DNA of 64,000 nt, taken from Chrysopogon serrulatus. Lineage: Eukaryota > Streptophyta > Magnoliopsida > Poales > Poaceae. The stretch's first letter is position 1; every line of letters begins with the position of its first letter. Under the pieces are notes generated by a model. That model did no database searches. It saw only the letters and a list, made by a program, of their open reading frames with translations, and had not been told where the DNA came from. The DNA lies in the NCBI GenBank assembly GCA_015844335.1, contig JADLZL010003926.1, forward strand, positions 310,001 through 374,000, read 5' to 3'. Positions 30,501 through 42,641 of the stretch are shown here, piece by piece. The position numbers and the translations under genes are program-made.

Positions 30501-33158
30501 TCAAATAGGGTAAAATAAAACGGCTCCACCTGTGAAGCCTCTTAAATCGTGCTGTCACAGAGCTTTGAGATGAGATGGAGCCAAAAATAGTAGCTTCACC
30601 CGGCTTCACCTCATCACGCATGACGTTATGTGAGAGCATATTTTAAGAAACTTCATACATGAAGCTGTTTTGTCAAACGATTTATCAAAATAGCTCTAGC
30701 TCTACCTATAGAGCTGTTCATGGAGCTGAAACCAAAATAAATGGCTTCACTAGTGAAGTGAAGCCGTGCCAAACGGGACCTAGGTGCACAACTAATAATG
30801 AAAGATGCTACTAAAATAACTATTAACTACTATTATCTCATTTGGTCTAACTAGTGAAGCATATAGTGTAGCTATTATATTATCTATTTGCATGTATTAA
30901 CTGCACCTATTTGGAAGAGATAACTATTAGCATATAGTGTAGCTATTATATTATCTATCTATCTATATGGATCAAAGCATGGCCTAAGTTAATTTGAATA
31001 CAAAAATACATGTGTCTTGTATGTTGATACAAAAATACATGTGTCTTGTATGTTGGGGTTAGCTGGGAATCGACTGACCTATATATTAAGCACTGCTTAA
31101 TTACATTCCCCAGTTAAAATTTTATAGTACTATAGCTTAGGAATAGCTTGCCTTGTTGGAAACTAAAGAAAATACAAATATGTGCAGAAGTTGTAAAAAA
31201 CGGATCTGAGCCGTTGGCCAGAAGTCAAGACTGACAGATATAGTACTGATAACTCCTTGCATGGACCGATGGACGTGCCTGATACGCTCGTGGTAAACGA
31301 ACAAAACAAGTCTGTGGAATATTCGGTTCACGTGCGTATGGCAGTAGAAAAATGAAGGGACAGAATGCTAAGCAAAATAGTCAAGGCCACGTACAATAAT
31401 GACCATAAAACAACAATACTACTCCAATATCAAACTAACTGTATAAAATACAATTTGCCGTGTTCGTTTGCTAACTGCAGCCATACACGGGAAAAGTCAA
31501 CCCTTGCATGCATTATTTTCAAGTTTTTTTTATTGAACATTATTTGGAAGTTGGTCAGTGCTTTGCCCCCCCTTTTCCTGTTGACAAATTGTTTCCGCGC
31601 TAGCTGCACATCATCTGCGGTTCATACGGTTCCACGTGGCATGTGTGGTGGGCGAGTGCAAACGTTACACGTGGGCGGTGAAGAGCTTCAGTTGCATCAA
31701 GTTTTGCTTTGCTGGAGAAACCAGGAATCATCTCTGAGTGTATTTAAATTTGACCCTTAGCTTTTTTTCTTCCTTTTTTTTAATAAAAAGGCATTTGAAG
31801 TTGTTGTAGCTAGGGTTTGTATATATGTGTGCACACGTAGGTTAGGATTATTTCAGCTTGATAATTCGTATTTTTATTAACGGTGCAAATCTAAAGATTG
31901 AGTCCACACGTGCAAATCGAATTTTTGCGGAGTCTTTTCTGGGCAGCTGGATTCTACTGTGAATGAAATGAAAAAAGTTTACAAAAATTATAAGGATCGT
32001 CGTTCGTGAATGGCATGCAACATATATACTGGATTTAGTTATTAATTTGTCCAACACTGATAGGCATTGAGGACATGCATGATGGTAAGAAGTGGTAAAG
32101 GAGTCTTGCACTCTTTACGTTCCAAAAAGTAGGTAAAGATAAAAGGACAGGATGACTAAACTAGTAGGCTATTATTTCCTAGCAGCTCGGAGTTATCGTG
32201 GGGCCCAAAGATTGACTAATTGTTCTAGAAAATAATATGTATTTTTTTAGTTTGGTGACAAAGCTAGCTTGACTTCTGTCACTCTACAGCTTATTACGTC
32301 CTACGGTTGGAATAAGCAAGGCTAGCTATATATCGGCTGACGACGATCGCAGTATACTTACTATACTGTGTAATGTAATGTGAGTACACCAGTATAGTAT
32401 ACCATTCATCTGTTTCTGTTCCTTTATCAATTTTAAAATATAGTACTATCGACACTGCTGACTGCTGATGCAGTAAAGAGATGAAACTATGAAAGAGAGA
32501 GATTTATTAATTTTTCTTTTTGAAAATGGCCTATAGTCTAGTGAATACCAGAGCTATAGCGGCATCTCAGGTCTTAGCTAGATTCGATTTCTCTAGGAAG
32601 TTTATATAATAGACACATTTGTTGCTACGAGTCAGTAGCTTGTGGCATGGCGTTGTTAAAAAAAAAAATTCACAATGCAATGGTGCCTTGCTATATTATT
32701 GTACGAGGAAGAACATATTAGTGATTCTTGGTTTACCGTACCTGATGACCCAATTAACGAAAGCTTCAGGAATAATGTTAATGCAGAAGCGAAACGGGTA
32801 GGCTAATTTACATAATTCGCCAAAGAAATAAATAAACAAATGCATACACAGGCTTTCATTTGTCTGATGAAGAAGAAGAAGAATACGAGTAGTAGAGAGA
32901 TGCATGCGCATGGTGGATGGGATGGGATGGGGATGAAGAGAGAGATGGAGAACTTACGATGATCTCGGCGACGACGCGGGGCTGGCGGAGCGGGCGGAGC
33001 GCGAGGGCGAGGCCCCGGGTGAGGACGAGGACGAGGCAGACCTGCAGGATGATGAGCGGCAGCGAGAAGCGCAGCGGGTTGTCCCCCTGCCACGCCCCCT
33101 CCGACGTCGCCTTCATCGGCGCGCACATCGCCGACTCATCCCCGCCGCTGGCGGCCAT
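27515..33158 (-). CDS. Cation/H+ exchanger, CHX17-20 type (CPA2 family)
   Basis: Monovalent cation/proton antiporter, expected in endomembranes or plasma membrane and used in K+ and pH homeostasis. Exon 1 (33158-32958, 67 codons) encodes KATSEGAWQGDNPL, a membrane helix and LRPLRQPRVVAEII, ending at a GTAAGTT donor. Exon 2 (29770-27515) starts GGILLGPSALGR after GCAG and adds about 751 residues. It carries the Na+/H+ exchanger domain, with ALSITAFPVLARIL, the AAAVNDVTAW ion-site motif and FGAFVIGVLIPKEG, then a long soluble tail with YAVLVLFFGGPDDREALAYA and KNLVVAGR. The total of 818 residues fits the family. Two indels break exon 2: a C-run at 28955-28958 is one base short and a C-run at 28814-28818 one base long, so about 47 codons are out of frame before the frame returns. 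Either sequencing errors or a damaged gene. The 3.2-kb intron carries MITEs. Confidence 0.9.
30115..30214. mobile_element. Stowaway-like MITE in the CHX intron
   Basis: The ends CTCCATCCATTCTAAATTA and AATTTTGGAATGGAAGAAA are inverted relatives, flanked by TA on both sides (30113-30114 and 30215-30216). About 100 bp, non-coding. Confidence 0.6.
30443..30780. mobile_element. MITE with 19-bp inverted ends in the CHX intron
   Basis: The left end GGCCCCGTTTGACACGGCT and the right end AGCCGTGCCAAACGGGACC pair with two mismatches. TA(G) flanks both sides, so the target duplication is TA or TAG. The interior has repeated GGAGCTG/GGCTTCAC words and no coding potential. Confidence 0.7.
30998..31055. 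repeat. 29-bp tandem duplication
   Basis: ATACAAAAATACATGTGTCT followed by TGTATGTTG occurs twice in succession without mismatch, in the CHX intron. Confidence 0.9.
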
Positions 33159-33704
33159 CGAGAGACACCTCCTTTGTTGTTCGTCCCTGCCAATGGCGTA
33201 TCGAGTCCAGAATCCCAGATGAGATGATGCGACAAGGAAAACGCGCAGTGGCCACTATTGGCTAGCAGCTAGCTAGCCAGGCCATGAGCCCAAGCGAGCG
33301 CGGCAACAAGGCCGGCCGGCCGAACAAGTCAAGGTTCGCCGTGGGGACGAAGAGGAAGTATAGGTAAACAAGCGCGTGCGCAGGGAAGAAGGGGGCAGTG
33401 CAAAAATAGCCAAGAAGAGCGCAGCTAGTGCACGTGTGACTGTCCGTCTCCGTCCCATCGATGGATGCATGACTAGCTAGTAGTGTATATCTCTGCTCAC
33501 CTGACGGACCGGAGGAGCGAGAGATACTCGAGGACTAAGGACAAATATAGCAGCTCCGCGGCGCCGGCGATGGGTGGAGCGATCGAGGCTGACGACTGGC
33601 TGAGAGAGAGCTCGACCGCGCGCCGCTCGCGCTGGAGACGACGACGACGAGAGGACGTGTGTGATCAATGAGCTCTTGTATCAGCTCGCCGATCAGTAGC
33701 TTCT

Positions 33705-33712
33705 TATTTATA
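33705..33712 (-). promoter_or_regulatory. Candidate TATA box of the CHX gene
   Basis: The minus strand reads CTCTATAAATAAG here, about 550 bases upstream of the CHX ATG. It is the best TATA match in the upstream region and would imply a 5' UTR of roughly 500 bases (33.16-33.68 kb is GC-rich, as such leaders often are). Confidence 0.35.
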
Positions 33713-33769
33713 GAGAAGCAAACCCTGGCACGCACTACTATTTGTTTTTTGGCTTATATACTCACTTCC

Positions 33770-34345
33770 TTAGCAACTGTTCTCGTCAGCAGATACGTCG
33801 TAGCCGTCCAAACATAGCCCAATGCAACGTGTGTGCCGATCTGCCCATTAGTCAGCAGAGTATAAAACAATTGAAATGCATGTTTAACCTCTCACTTATA
33901 ATTAGTTTGGTGATAAGATTCTTATTCTTTTTCTGTCTAGACTCTAGAATTCGATTGTAGTAAGCGAAACAAACAGACGTCGTTGGATGGTTCGGATCCG
34001 ATACTCTATCAGCTATTAATAATCAGTTTGTATATAGCAGCAGATACAAATTGGTATAGTCCTACTCTCAGAGTTCAGAGAACCTGAAAGTAGCTGCAGC
34101 CTGTGTAGACTATATACAAGCCTCTATACCTTTTCTAGCTAGTTACGTTGCGCGTACACAAGTCATTTTTTTTAACAACAGACGTACACATGTCATTGGA
34201 ACGGCCATGCACGGCACGCGCACACACGTCACCACTTTTTCCCCCAATTTTATAATGGGAATTATTTGGCAACTGTTCTCGTCAGCAGATACGTCGTAGC
34301 CCTCGTCCAAACATAACCCAACCTGTGTGCCGAACTGCCCATGCG
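33770..34345. repeat. Direct repeat of about 78 bp upstream of CHX
   Basis: GGCAACTGTTCTCGTCAGCA (GCAACT... in the left copy), AGATACGTCGTAGCC, GTCCAAACATA and TGTGTGCCGA...CTGCCCAT occur at about 33770-33847 and again at about 34266-34343, with small indels. The two copies are about 500 bp apart. Confidence 0.85.
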
Positions 34346-35766
34346 GCCATGCCTGTGTTTCGGTACATATATGGGAATGGATGGGAATATGGGATGATCA
34401 GTTTAATTTCCTACTACTAGTTGCTTCGGGGTTTCTTAAAAAAAAAAACTAGTTGCTTCAGCTCCCTTTTAACAAAGGAAAAAAGACAATTCTAAAGGAT
34501 TAAAATTCTATAGAAAAAAATCCATTCGAAGCCCTTGAAGCAAAAGATTGGATTTCTATTTATTTCTTTGAAGTTTCTAAGAATTTGAGGGAAAAAGGGG
34601 AGTTCACGGTACATATATGGAACTCACGGAAAGTTTCTTCTTTCGTCGAATTCCTATGTTTTTCGGTGCTCTATCCAAATGCTCAATCTTACAGTTTTCT
34701 ATTTTTTTTTTCAATCTGCAGGAATTTCTGCTTTGACAAAACAAAGAAGTAGGTTGTTAGTTCATGGAAATATATCCTTGACCATGTAGCTTGTCAAACC
34801 AACTCTTCTCTCATCTCTCGCTTACACGGTACATTGTTGCGTGTAAATCCTTTTTTCCATGGTCGTGCAAATGCTCGATCAGCACAGCTGCATCTTTTTC
34901 TCAAACAGATCAAAAGATCTCTTTTTTGCACTAATTACCTAATGTTATGTATTATTTACGGGAGGGAGTATTATACGATAAGTTTGTAACACCCCGGATT
35001 TTTTTTGAACTTTTTTTTCGAAAAATCACCAAAAATTTGAACTTATTAAAACTTTTCAAAAACCCTTTTTGCATTGAGGTGTTTAGCAGCATAGAACTAG
35101 TGTGGCAAAGCATATAACCCATCCCATGCATTGTAGATTCAAACTCATTCAAATTTATAAGCACATGCACTTAGAAAATAAGAGAAAAGAAATGGAAAAG
35201 GAAAAGGAAAAGGAAAAAAGGAGCTCGGGCTCCATTTTCCAGCTCGGCCCAGCAGCAGCCCACCGCCCTCTCTCTTCCCTTCTCTTCTCCCCCTCTCTTT
35301 CCTTCCGCGTGGGCCGGCCCAAGCGGCCCGGCAAAGCGGCGGCCGTAACCCAGCACCGTGCGCCCGCCTCTCCTTCCCTCAGCGCCGATGGCAGGCGGGC
35401 CCCGCTGTCATCATCGTCGTCTACCTCGGCGATAAGGAGGCGGCAGCGATACAGCGTCGAGGCGCCGCCTCGGGCTCGCCATTACCGCCTCCGCTCCGCC
35501 CGAATGGATAAGGATGTCGACACACCCCGCCCGTAGCGGTACCCCTCTTCTCTCTCCTCTCTCTCTCACGCTCTCCCACCTTCTCTTTCGGCACACCTTG
35601 CCACCGCGGCTTAGCCGACGAGCTCGGATAAAGCTCATCCATGGCGCGCGCACAAGGACCGCCTCACTTGTGGCCAACCGACCTCGCGAATTCAAGCGAG
35701 CTGGCGCTAACGACTAGGCGTGGGCGGACGGGAAATATCTTCCCCGCCGAACCGCCAACGCCGGCC

Positions 35767-35774
35767 TATAAATA
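35767..35774 (+). promoter_or_regulatory. TATA box of the 5' LTR
   Basis: GGCCTATAAATAGG, conserved in the 3' LTR at 45389-45396. It is the expected core promoter for the element's genomic RNA. Confidence 0.7.
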
Positions 35775-38413
35775 GGCACCCGGCCCCCCCGCCATCGCCC
35801 TCGCCATTCCGAGCTCGCGGGGGGGGAACACTCCCTCTCCACCCTCAATTCTCTTCTCCTCCCCTCCATCGAGCTTGAGCTCGACTGCCCCCAACTTGGG
35901 AGCAACCGGCGCCGTTAGGACCGCCGCCCAAAATTCAAGCTTCCTGCTGCATCTCCGGCCAATTGGGTTCGAGGTGAGCTCTCCGAGCCCCTCCTCCACC
36001 TTTTCCTTTCCCCAGATTCCTTCCCCCTCTCTGTGTCGCACTACCATGGAGCGCCGCCGCCCGCCACGCGCCTAAGCCGCCGGTCACCGGCTGGCATGGC
36101 TCGGCAAGGCTGTCTAGCACCTCTACCTTATTCCCCGGACCACACCTCACACGCACGCACAATGCGGGCCGATTAGGCCACGCACACACACATTCCTTTT
36201 CGCACGGGCCGCCCAGGAACCCAGTGGGCCGCCGTATTGTCGCCACTAAGGGCGTCTACCGTCGCCGACGAGCTCACCAGCTGCGGCTAGGTCACCCGCA
36301 CACCGTACACCACTCCCCCTTTCCCTCCGAGACGCCACGACGTCGCCGACGAGCACTCCGGCGAGCCGACCCTCCTCTCTCTGCATTCCAGCCACTCTTC
36401 CTCTCTCCCTCGCTCATTGGCACGCGGGGCCCGCAGGCCAACGGCGCCTGGTGCGCGCGCGCTTCCCGCCCGTCCCTCTCCCCCTCCCTCTCGGTCGGCC
36501 GACGCGTGGGACCCAAGGCCAACGGCGTTGTCTTGCCGTGCCGACCAACGCCGTCACCGCCGTTCTCTTCTCTCTCTCTCTCTCGCACGTGGTGGGCCGG
36601 GCGACGCCGTCCGACGCCGTCACGCCATCCGGCCCCACCTGTCATACACACACACACACAGCACACACACCTTCTCGGGTACACTAGGGGAAAATGCTAG
36701 GTGCACCCCCGGCTATTTATTACGTAGTATTAATTCTCCATTTTCTAGTGTTAGAAAAATTCCAGAAAAATTTGTAAATAAACTACTTGTCATGTAGAAT
36801 TTAACTATGTAGTTTGCACACTAATCCATGCATTATAGATAACAACCAAAATTCCATTTAGTAATTAGGGTTTTAAATGAATAAGAATAAACTTAGGAAA
36901 TTTATAACTTTTGCATTTTAACTCCGATTTAGGTCAAACCACTTTCTAAATTCTCCTAAAATCATGCTCTATGCATTGCATCCAGTGCCACTACCTAGTT
37001 CTATATTTGCATATGTGTGTTTCTTTTATTCTTTAGCGGTAGTCTTACCCGATAGAAAATCCCCCCACGGGGGGGGGACGAGCATCAGGACACCGAGGAC
37101 CCGGATTACGTCGCGGACATCGACGGTGTCGACCCCACAGGCAAGTCCTAATTTCCACCTCTCTACCATCCTTCTATCTTAATTATAAATTGACCCTTTA
37201 CTAAAGAGTATATGATAATGTGATAATGTGATCATGAAATAACCGGATAAAGTGATTATATATGCTATGACTTGAACGGGTAGGGGTAATCTAAGTGTAG
37301 ATTACTTGGCGGATATTGCTGCGAAGGATATCCCTGTCGGAGATACCTGTTTTTGGTCACCCCTAAGGACCGGTTCATAGTCTCTTATTCATCCCTGTGT
37401 GATATTTCGTACAGCCACACGTCTATATGGGTAGACTTGGTCTCACACCCCGTTAGGCTGAAGTATGTTTCCACTTAGGAGGCCGGTGTAGGCAAACGGT
37501 AGAGCAGGAGACGGCGTAGGATGCTATGTGATCTTCCATGGTCTGGTTGGGCGTGGACGCTATGTGATCTTCCACGTAAAATTGTTGGGTGCACATTTGC
37601 TAGCTATATACATATATTCATATATTCTAAGTGTGGATGCTAAGTGATCTTCCACAAAGTGTGTGAGGGCATGGGTTGCGAGAGAGCTTCCATGCCCGGG
37701 TTAGGCATAGGAAGAAGAGTGGTCTTCCCCGCTTAACTTTTCCCAACCCCTGAGCGCCGTAGTGGAAATGTATGGAACCCTAAGGAATGCATACTATCGG
37801 GTACGAGGTCTCGGTAGTTCTTTTCTAACCCTTGGCCGGGGAAGGAATCGTAATTACCGTGTGGGGAAAAGTGTACACCCTCTGCAGAGTTATTAGAATC
37901 TATTCGAATAGCCACGTCCTTGGAATGGGCAAATGCCGGGATGGGACGCTATGATTAGAATATTATACGATTAATGAGATGACGCATAACCTTATGATTA
38001 TGAAATGGACTAACCTGGGACTAGTGAGGAGGATAATACCCTACTAGGCCCAACCCTAATTTTTATCATCACTCTTTTCCACCAAGAAGTTGGGACTTTG
38101 CCGAATACGTAAGTGCTCACCCCTCTTTGCTATGCGGACTATGACCTCGGAGATGATCGCGACTATGAAGAGGAGGTGGACCACTCGATGTCTAGGAGCT
38201 GCGTAAGGATCCCGACGCACCGGATCGGATCGTAGGAGTTAGGCTTCGACTACGCTCAAGATGCACGTGGAGTAGTTACTACGCTTCGCTAGAATAATTA
38301 GTCTCGCCTTAGAATCTACCCTGTAATAAAGCTGAACCCCTTGCGGCCCTAGTCATTCCACATGTAACCCAAGGGCTATGCCCTAACGATGTAGAACCCT
38401 TTTATTCAATATC

Positions 38414-38419
38414 AATAAA
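38414..38419 (+). terminator. AATAAA polyadenylation signal in the LTR
   Basis: ATCAATAAAGCTCGG near the LTR's 3' end, conserved in the other LTR at 47995-48000. Only the 3' LTR copy would process the transcript. Confidence 0.55.
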
Positions 38420-38535
38420 GCTCGGAACTTTCTCTTAAATCGGTGTGCCATTTCTGTGCATAATAGACGTATTTGTGCGTGATCCTGGCGCAAATACGGG
38501 TATTTCTCTGGACTCTCAAAATGAGGGGCCGGCAG

Positions 38536-38550
38536 TGGTATCGAGCCGAG
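38536..38550 (+). other. Primer binding site (tRNA-Met type)
   Basis: TGGTATCGAGCC begins one base after the LTR. It resembles the common TGGTATCAGAGCC site complementary to initiator tRNA-Met, with one base missing. Confidence 0.75.
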
Positions 38551-38699
38551 CTTGACCGTAGGGACGAAGCCTTAGGTTTGGAACGCGCATAGGAACCCCA
38601 TGCTAAGCAAGATAATTGATTGTTATACTACATTATATGCACCATTGTTGTCATGCATGTGTGTTGCAAAATATGTTTCTAACTTTTTATGGAAAACAC

Positions 38700-39635
38700 A
38701 TTTGCAGCCATGGACGGCAGTGGGAGCGTTCGGACGCTTGGCGGTGGGAGGATTCCCGCAGGCTACTTTGGGAGACGCTTCAACGCTTGGGCTACACCAC
38801 TCCCCCGATGTACTACAGCAGAGAGTACGACGAGGAGGGGATACCCAAGTACGAAGCATATGTGAACATCTCTAGACACCCACAATGCTCAGCTTTCCCC
38901 GAGAAGTGGATCGTCGCTTATGGAAGAGAAACCCATGATGCAGCTCGGAAGGTGGCACGCAAGGCACTTATGGAGTAATCTTGTCATTTGTTTGAAGAGG
39001 ACATTGAGCACACACCGGCCCGCTTCTTTCCCGTCTTTGAACTGACCACACCAACCTGGTGTCTTAAGGTTCGGGACTTGGAAAGAATCAACCCACAGGC
39101 GCCCGAGTATACAGGAGTATCCACCATCAGGTATCTACATGCATTGGACAACCTTTATGAAGACCTGCGAGAAGGAGGCGTCGATCTACTTGCCAAGCCG
39201 ATAGCAACTAGAGGAGAACTTGACACAACCACCATGGAGTTATACAAGTCCAACCACGAGAAGGCCATCCTGAAGCGTGAGCTAGACAGCTGTCGGGAGG
39301 AACTACAGGAAGCACTACAGCGACCACCCAAGAAGAGGCGCTCCCGACGAGCAAGGCGCAACAGGAGGGCGTACCTTGGACGCCCCAACATGACTGAGGA
39401 GGAGCTACCATATGACCCGCAGCGCCCACACTACCGCTTGGATGGATACTATCCGATGGAGTCACGCACCGACAATGAGACCATTGAGACCGAGGAGTCA
39501 GTGGCAGAAAACTTTAAGGATCATGGGGAAGCTGAAGCAGGACCGTCTGAGAGTTTTGCACATGAGCTCATAAAGCTGCGAGAGAAGCAGGTGCCCCACG
39601 AGAAGGGCAAGACTACACCTCGGGATCTCCACTAA
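38700..39635 (+). pseudogene. Extra ORF between 5' LTR and gag, one in-frame stop
   Basis: One frame runs from about 38700 to a TAA at 38976-38978 and continues in the same frame to 39635. It encodes YYSREYDEEGIPKYEAYVNI, an acidic/aromatic middle, a predicted coiled-coil (ELYKSNHEKAILKRELDS and following) and a basic patch KKRRSRRARRNRRA. It lies before gag and resembles a protein of unknown function that I recall upstream of gag in grass Ty3/gypsy elements with long LTRs. The basic patch could be a nuclear localisation or RNA-binding region. The stop makes this copy broken. Confidence 0.6.
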
Positions 39636-39919
39636 ATGCAGTCATGAAGATGTAGTAATGATGAGTCAAGTAGTTGTCCTTAGTCGTAGAATAAAGGCGC
39701 TTAGGATGAGCCATGTATCCCAGGCAATCGTAGAGATGCGCTTAGTCTCTAGGTTTGATCGAGTTGTTATGTCCTCCTAGGCAGTTGAGGTGTATGATGC
39801 CCTGAGCATTGTATGTGTGAACTGTTTATGTGATGTAATGTGATGTTGTGTGTCTCTTATCTTGTTTGTTATTTTTAGTTTTCTTTTATTTAACCCTACT
39901 GAGATGGACTTCTCATCCT

Positions 39920-41111
39920 CATTTGCTCCATAAGCAAATGGATGGAAAGGAGGTCCAAGTAGGATCCATGAACGCCGTGAACGTGCCACAAGAAGACCAA
40001 ATGTTGAGGATGAGGAACAAGAAGCACCACCTAGAGGCAGGCAAAACAGGGGAAATCGAGGGCAAGGCAAAAGGCCAAGGCAACCCAGAAGGGCAAACAC
40101 ACCAGTAATAGAGGAAGAAGAAAACGAGGATGAAGTCGAGCAACCCGTAGATGAGGACCACGAGGAAGAAGAACTCCCTCCCCCACCACCAACCTTAGCA
40201 GAAGTTATGGATAAACAGACAAGACTACTAGAAAACCTCGCGAGACGTCAAGACAAGGGGTATGAACATAACAAAATGACGGCCTTTATGAGGCTGCACC
40301 CCCCAACTTTTGACAGCGCCGAGGATGACCCCTTAGCCGCAGATGACTGGTTGCGCACCATTACTAAGAAGCTAACTGCCGTACGGGCCACCGATGAAGA
40401 AAAGGTAATCTTAGCCACTCACCAACTCACAGGACCGCCGGAGAATGGTGGGAGAACCTTCAGGATTTGTAGAAGACCCGGGAGCAATAACATGGCAAGA
40501 ATTTCGGAGTATTTCCGTGACTACCATATCCCCCGACGGTATCAAAGGAGATAAAAGAGGAGGAGTTCCGTAATATGCGCCAAGGTCCCATGACTGTCCC
40601 CACGTATATCCAGTAAATTCATGCGGTGGCACGCTATGCGCCCGAAGATGTCAATACCGACAAGAAGAAAGTAAACGCTTCATTAAGGGACCGCAAGCTC
40701 AAGATAGAGAAAAGGCGTTGGGAACATATACCCGATTTCAACACCTTAATGAATAAGGTCATCCTAATGGAAGAAGAACACAACCGTACGGAAAGGGAAA
40801 GGAAGCGCAAAATTATGGCTCACCAAACACGCCAAACTGAAAGGAACCAGCGGTTCCGCACCAATAACCCCACACCCTTAAGATCACCAGCACCTATGCA
40901 ATACAAGACGCCAAGCTATAATACGGCCCAAAATGCTTCCAACTTCAGGAACAACAACAGCAACAACAATTATAGCAACAGCATTGGAACCAACCAAGCA
41001 AGAAGCAACAACAACGCCGCATCAGAAGTTTGTTTCGGATGCCGCCTCCCAGGACACAGAGTTGCCCAATGCCCCTCTCGCCCCTATAACTCGGCCCGAC
41101 CCGGTCCGTAG
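39920..41111 (+). pseudogene. gag polyprotein of the retrotransposon, frame-broken
   Basis: Capsid-like sequence is spread over three frames. KQTRLLENLARRQDK and FMRLHPPTFDSAEDDPLAAD are at 40207-40360; the region ends in a CCHC zinc knuckle CFGCRLPGHRVAQC (about 41034-41075) in another frame. At least two frame breaks lie between 39.9 and 40.63 kb. The zinc knuckle would bind the element's RNA. Confidence 0.8.
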
Positions 41112-42480
41112 CTAGTAACGGGATCTGCCGCCTCAGAGTAGGTCGCTCCACACCTCGTAACTGGACAACCCCGGAGGAACACCTCAAACTTTGGACAAGG
41201 CCGTGTAAAACCACGTGAATGCGTAAGAAGTACGTGATAAAGCATCCGATGTCGTGGTATGCGGTGAGTTTTCGTGAACTCCGCCGGCCGCAACCGTGTT
41301 GTTTGATTACGGTGCATCGCATTCGTTTGTTTTCGATCGTTTTGCCTCTAAAAATAATTTGAGAATGGTGTTACTCCCCCACTCCTCTCTTGATTCGTAC
41401 CCCGAGCAATTCTCCAATGTACCCTTAAATGCCCTCAAACAAAGATTTCAATCGGCGGAACGGGATTTCTAGCGGATCTTGTAGTACTAAGGACGAAAGG
41501 TTTAGACGTGATACTTGGAATGGATTGGCTAGCTAAACACCAAGGCAACATATCGTGCGGCGACAAGACAAAGTGACATTAACCAATCATAAAGGGATAA
41601 AGATAAGGTGCCACCCACAAGCCCCCACTACCACACCAATGGTTTGCAATGTTCAACCAACGACAGTCGAAGAAGTGCCCGTAGTATGCGAATACCCGGA
41701 TGTATTCCCCAAGGAACTACCAGGGATGCCACCCGACCGAGATATAGAATTTATCATCGACTTACTTTCGGAACAGCGCCCATCGCAAAGAGACCATACC
41801 GAATGGCAGCAAATGAACTAGAAGAATTGAAGAAACTTGATTCACGGGAGTTACAGGAGAAGGGATATATTAGACCCAGCTCATCACCATGGGGATCGCC
41901 TGTATTATTTGTCAAGAAGAAAGATGGAAGCCTCCGTATGTGCATAGACTATCGCTCGCTAAACGAGGTGACAATAAAGAATAAATACCCACTACCAAGA
42001 ATTGATGACCTCTTTGACCAACTTAAAGGAGCCCAATATTTCTCTAAGATAGACTTAAGGTCAGGATATTATCAGCTGAAGATCCGATTAAGCGACGTGC
42101 CCAAGACAGCATTCGTAACACGATACGGACAATACGAGTTTACGGTGATGCCTTTTGGATTAACCAACGCCCCCGCATACTTCATGAACCTTATGAACAA
42201 AGTATTCATGGAAGAGTTGGATAAGTATGTCGTGGTCTTTATAGACGACATACTCATATATTCAAAAGAGCTGAAGAACACGAGCAACACCTAAGAGCGT
42301 GATTGAGTAAATTGAGGACCCATGAGTTGTATGCAAAGTTTAGCAAGTGCGAATTTTGGCTACAAGAAGTTGCTTTCCTTGGACACATCATAACCGCCGA
42401 GGGAGTAAAAGTAGATCCGGACAAGGTAAAGGCAGTAGCAGAGTGGGAACGACCTACCAACGTTCTGAATACGCAGTAGC
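41112..42480 (+). pseudogene. Protease and reverse transcriptase region, frame-broken
   Basis: The aspartic protease core reads LFDYGASHSF (41302-41331), where the family has D-S/T-G. The reverse transcriptase (about 41800-42290) has RPSSSPWGSPVLFVKKKDGS, the FSKIDLRSGYYQ motif, VMPFGLTNAPA and the catalytic FIDDILIYSK. The frame breaks just after that motif and the thumb/connection continues in another frame to about 42480. Confidence 0.88.
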
Positions 42481-42641
42481 TCGGGATTAGCAGGCTACTA
42501 CTGGGAGATTTATTGAGGGATTCTCGAAGATCGCAAGGCCCATGACCGCGTTAACACAAAAAGGAAAGGAGTACAAATGGACAGAAGCATGTGAAAAGAG
42601 CTTCCAAGAATTAAAGACAAAGCTAACGACAGCGGCCCCAA

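Larger units (their letters stand above)
34985..38534 (+). repeat. 5' LTR (3550 bp)
   Basis: Begins TGTAACACCCCGG and ends AGGGGCCGGCA. It has a TATAAATA box at 35767-35774, followed after about 25-30 bases by the likely start of transcription, a CT-rich and CA-rich microsatellite stretch (36571-36670), and AATAAA at 38414-38419. Short open frames within it are not conserved between the two LTRs apart from identical DNA and are not called genes. Confidence 0.93.

Noticed and set aside
34490..34740. Possible organellar or gene-derived insert with AAAAGATTGGATTTC blocks
   Set aside because: Looks like degraded MITE-type AT-rich sequence; no plastid or mitochondrial gene segment could be recognised.
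35102..36797. Several long frames in the GC-rich part of the LTRs
   Set aside because: Low-complexity Arg/Pro/Ser translations that differ between the two LTRs because of indels; LTRs are not expected to code here.
37733..37915. Identical 60-codon frames in both LTRs (also 47319-47501)
   Set aside because: Identity simply reflects LTR identity; no sign of protein-level constraint.
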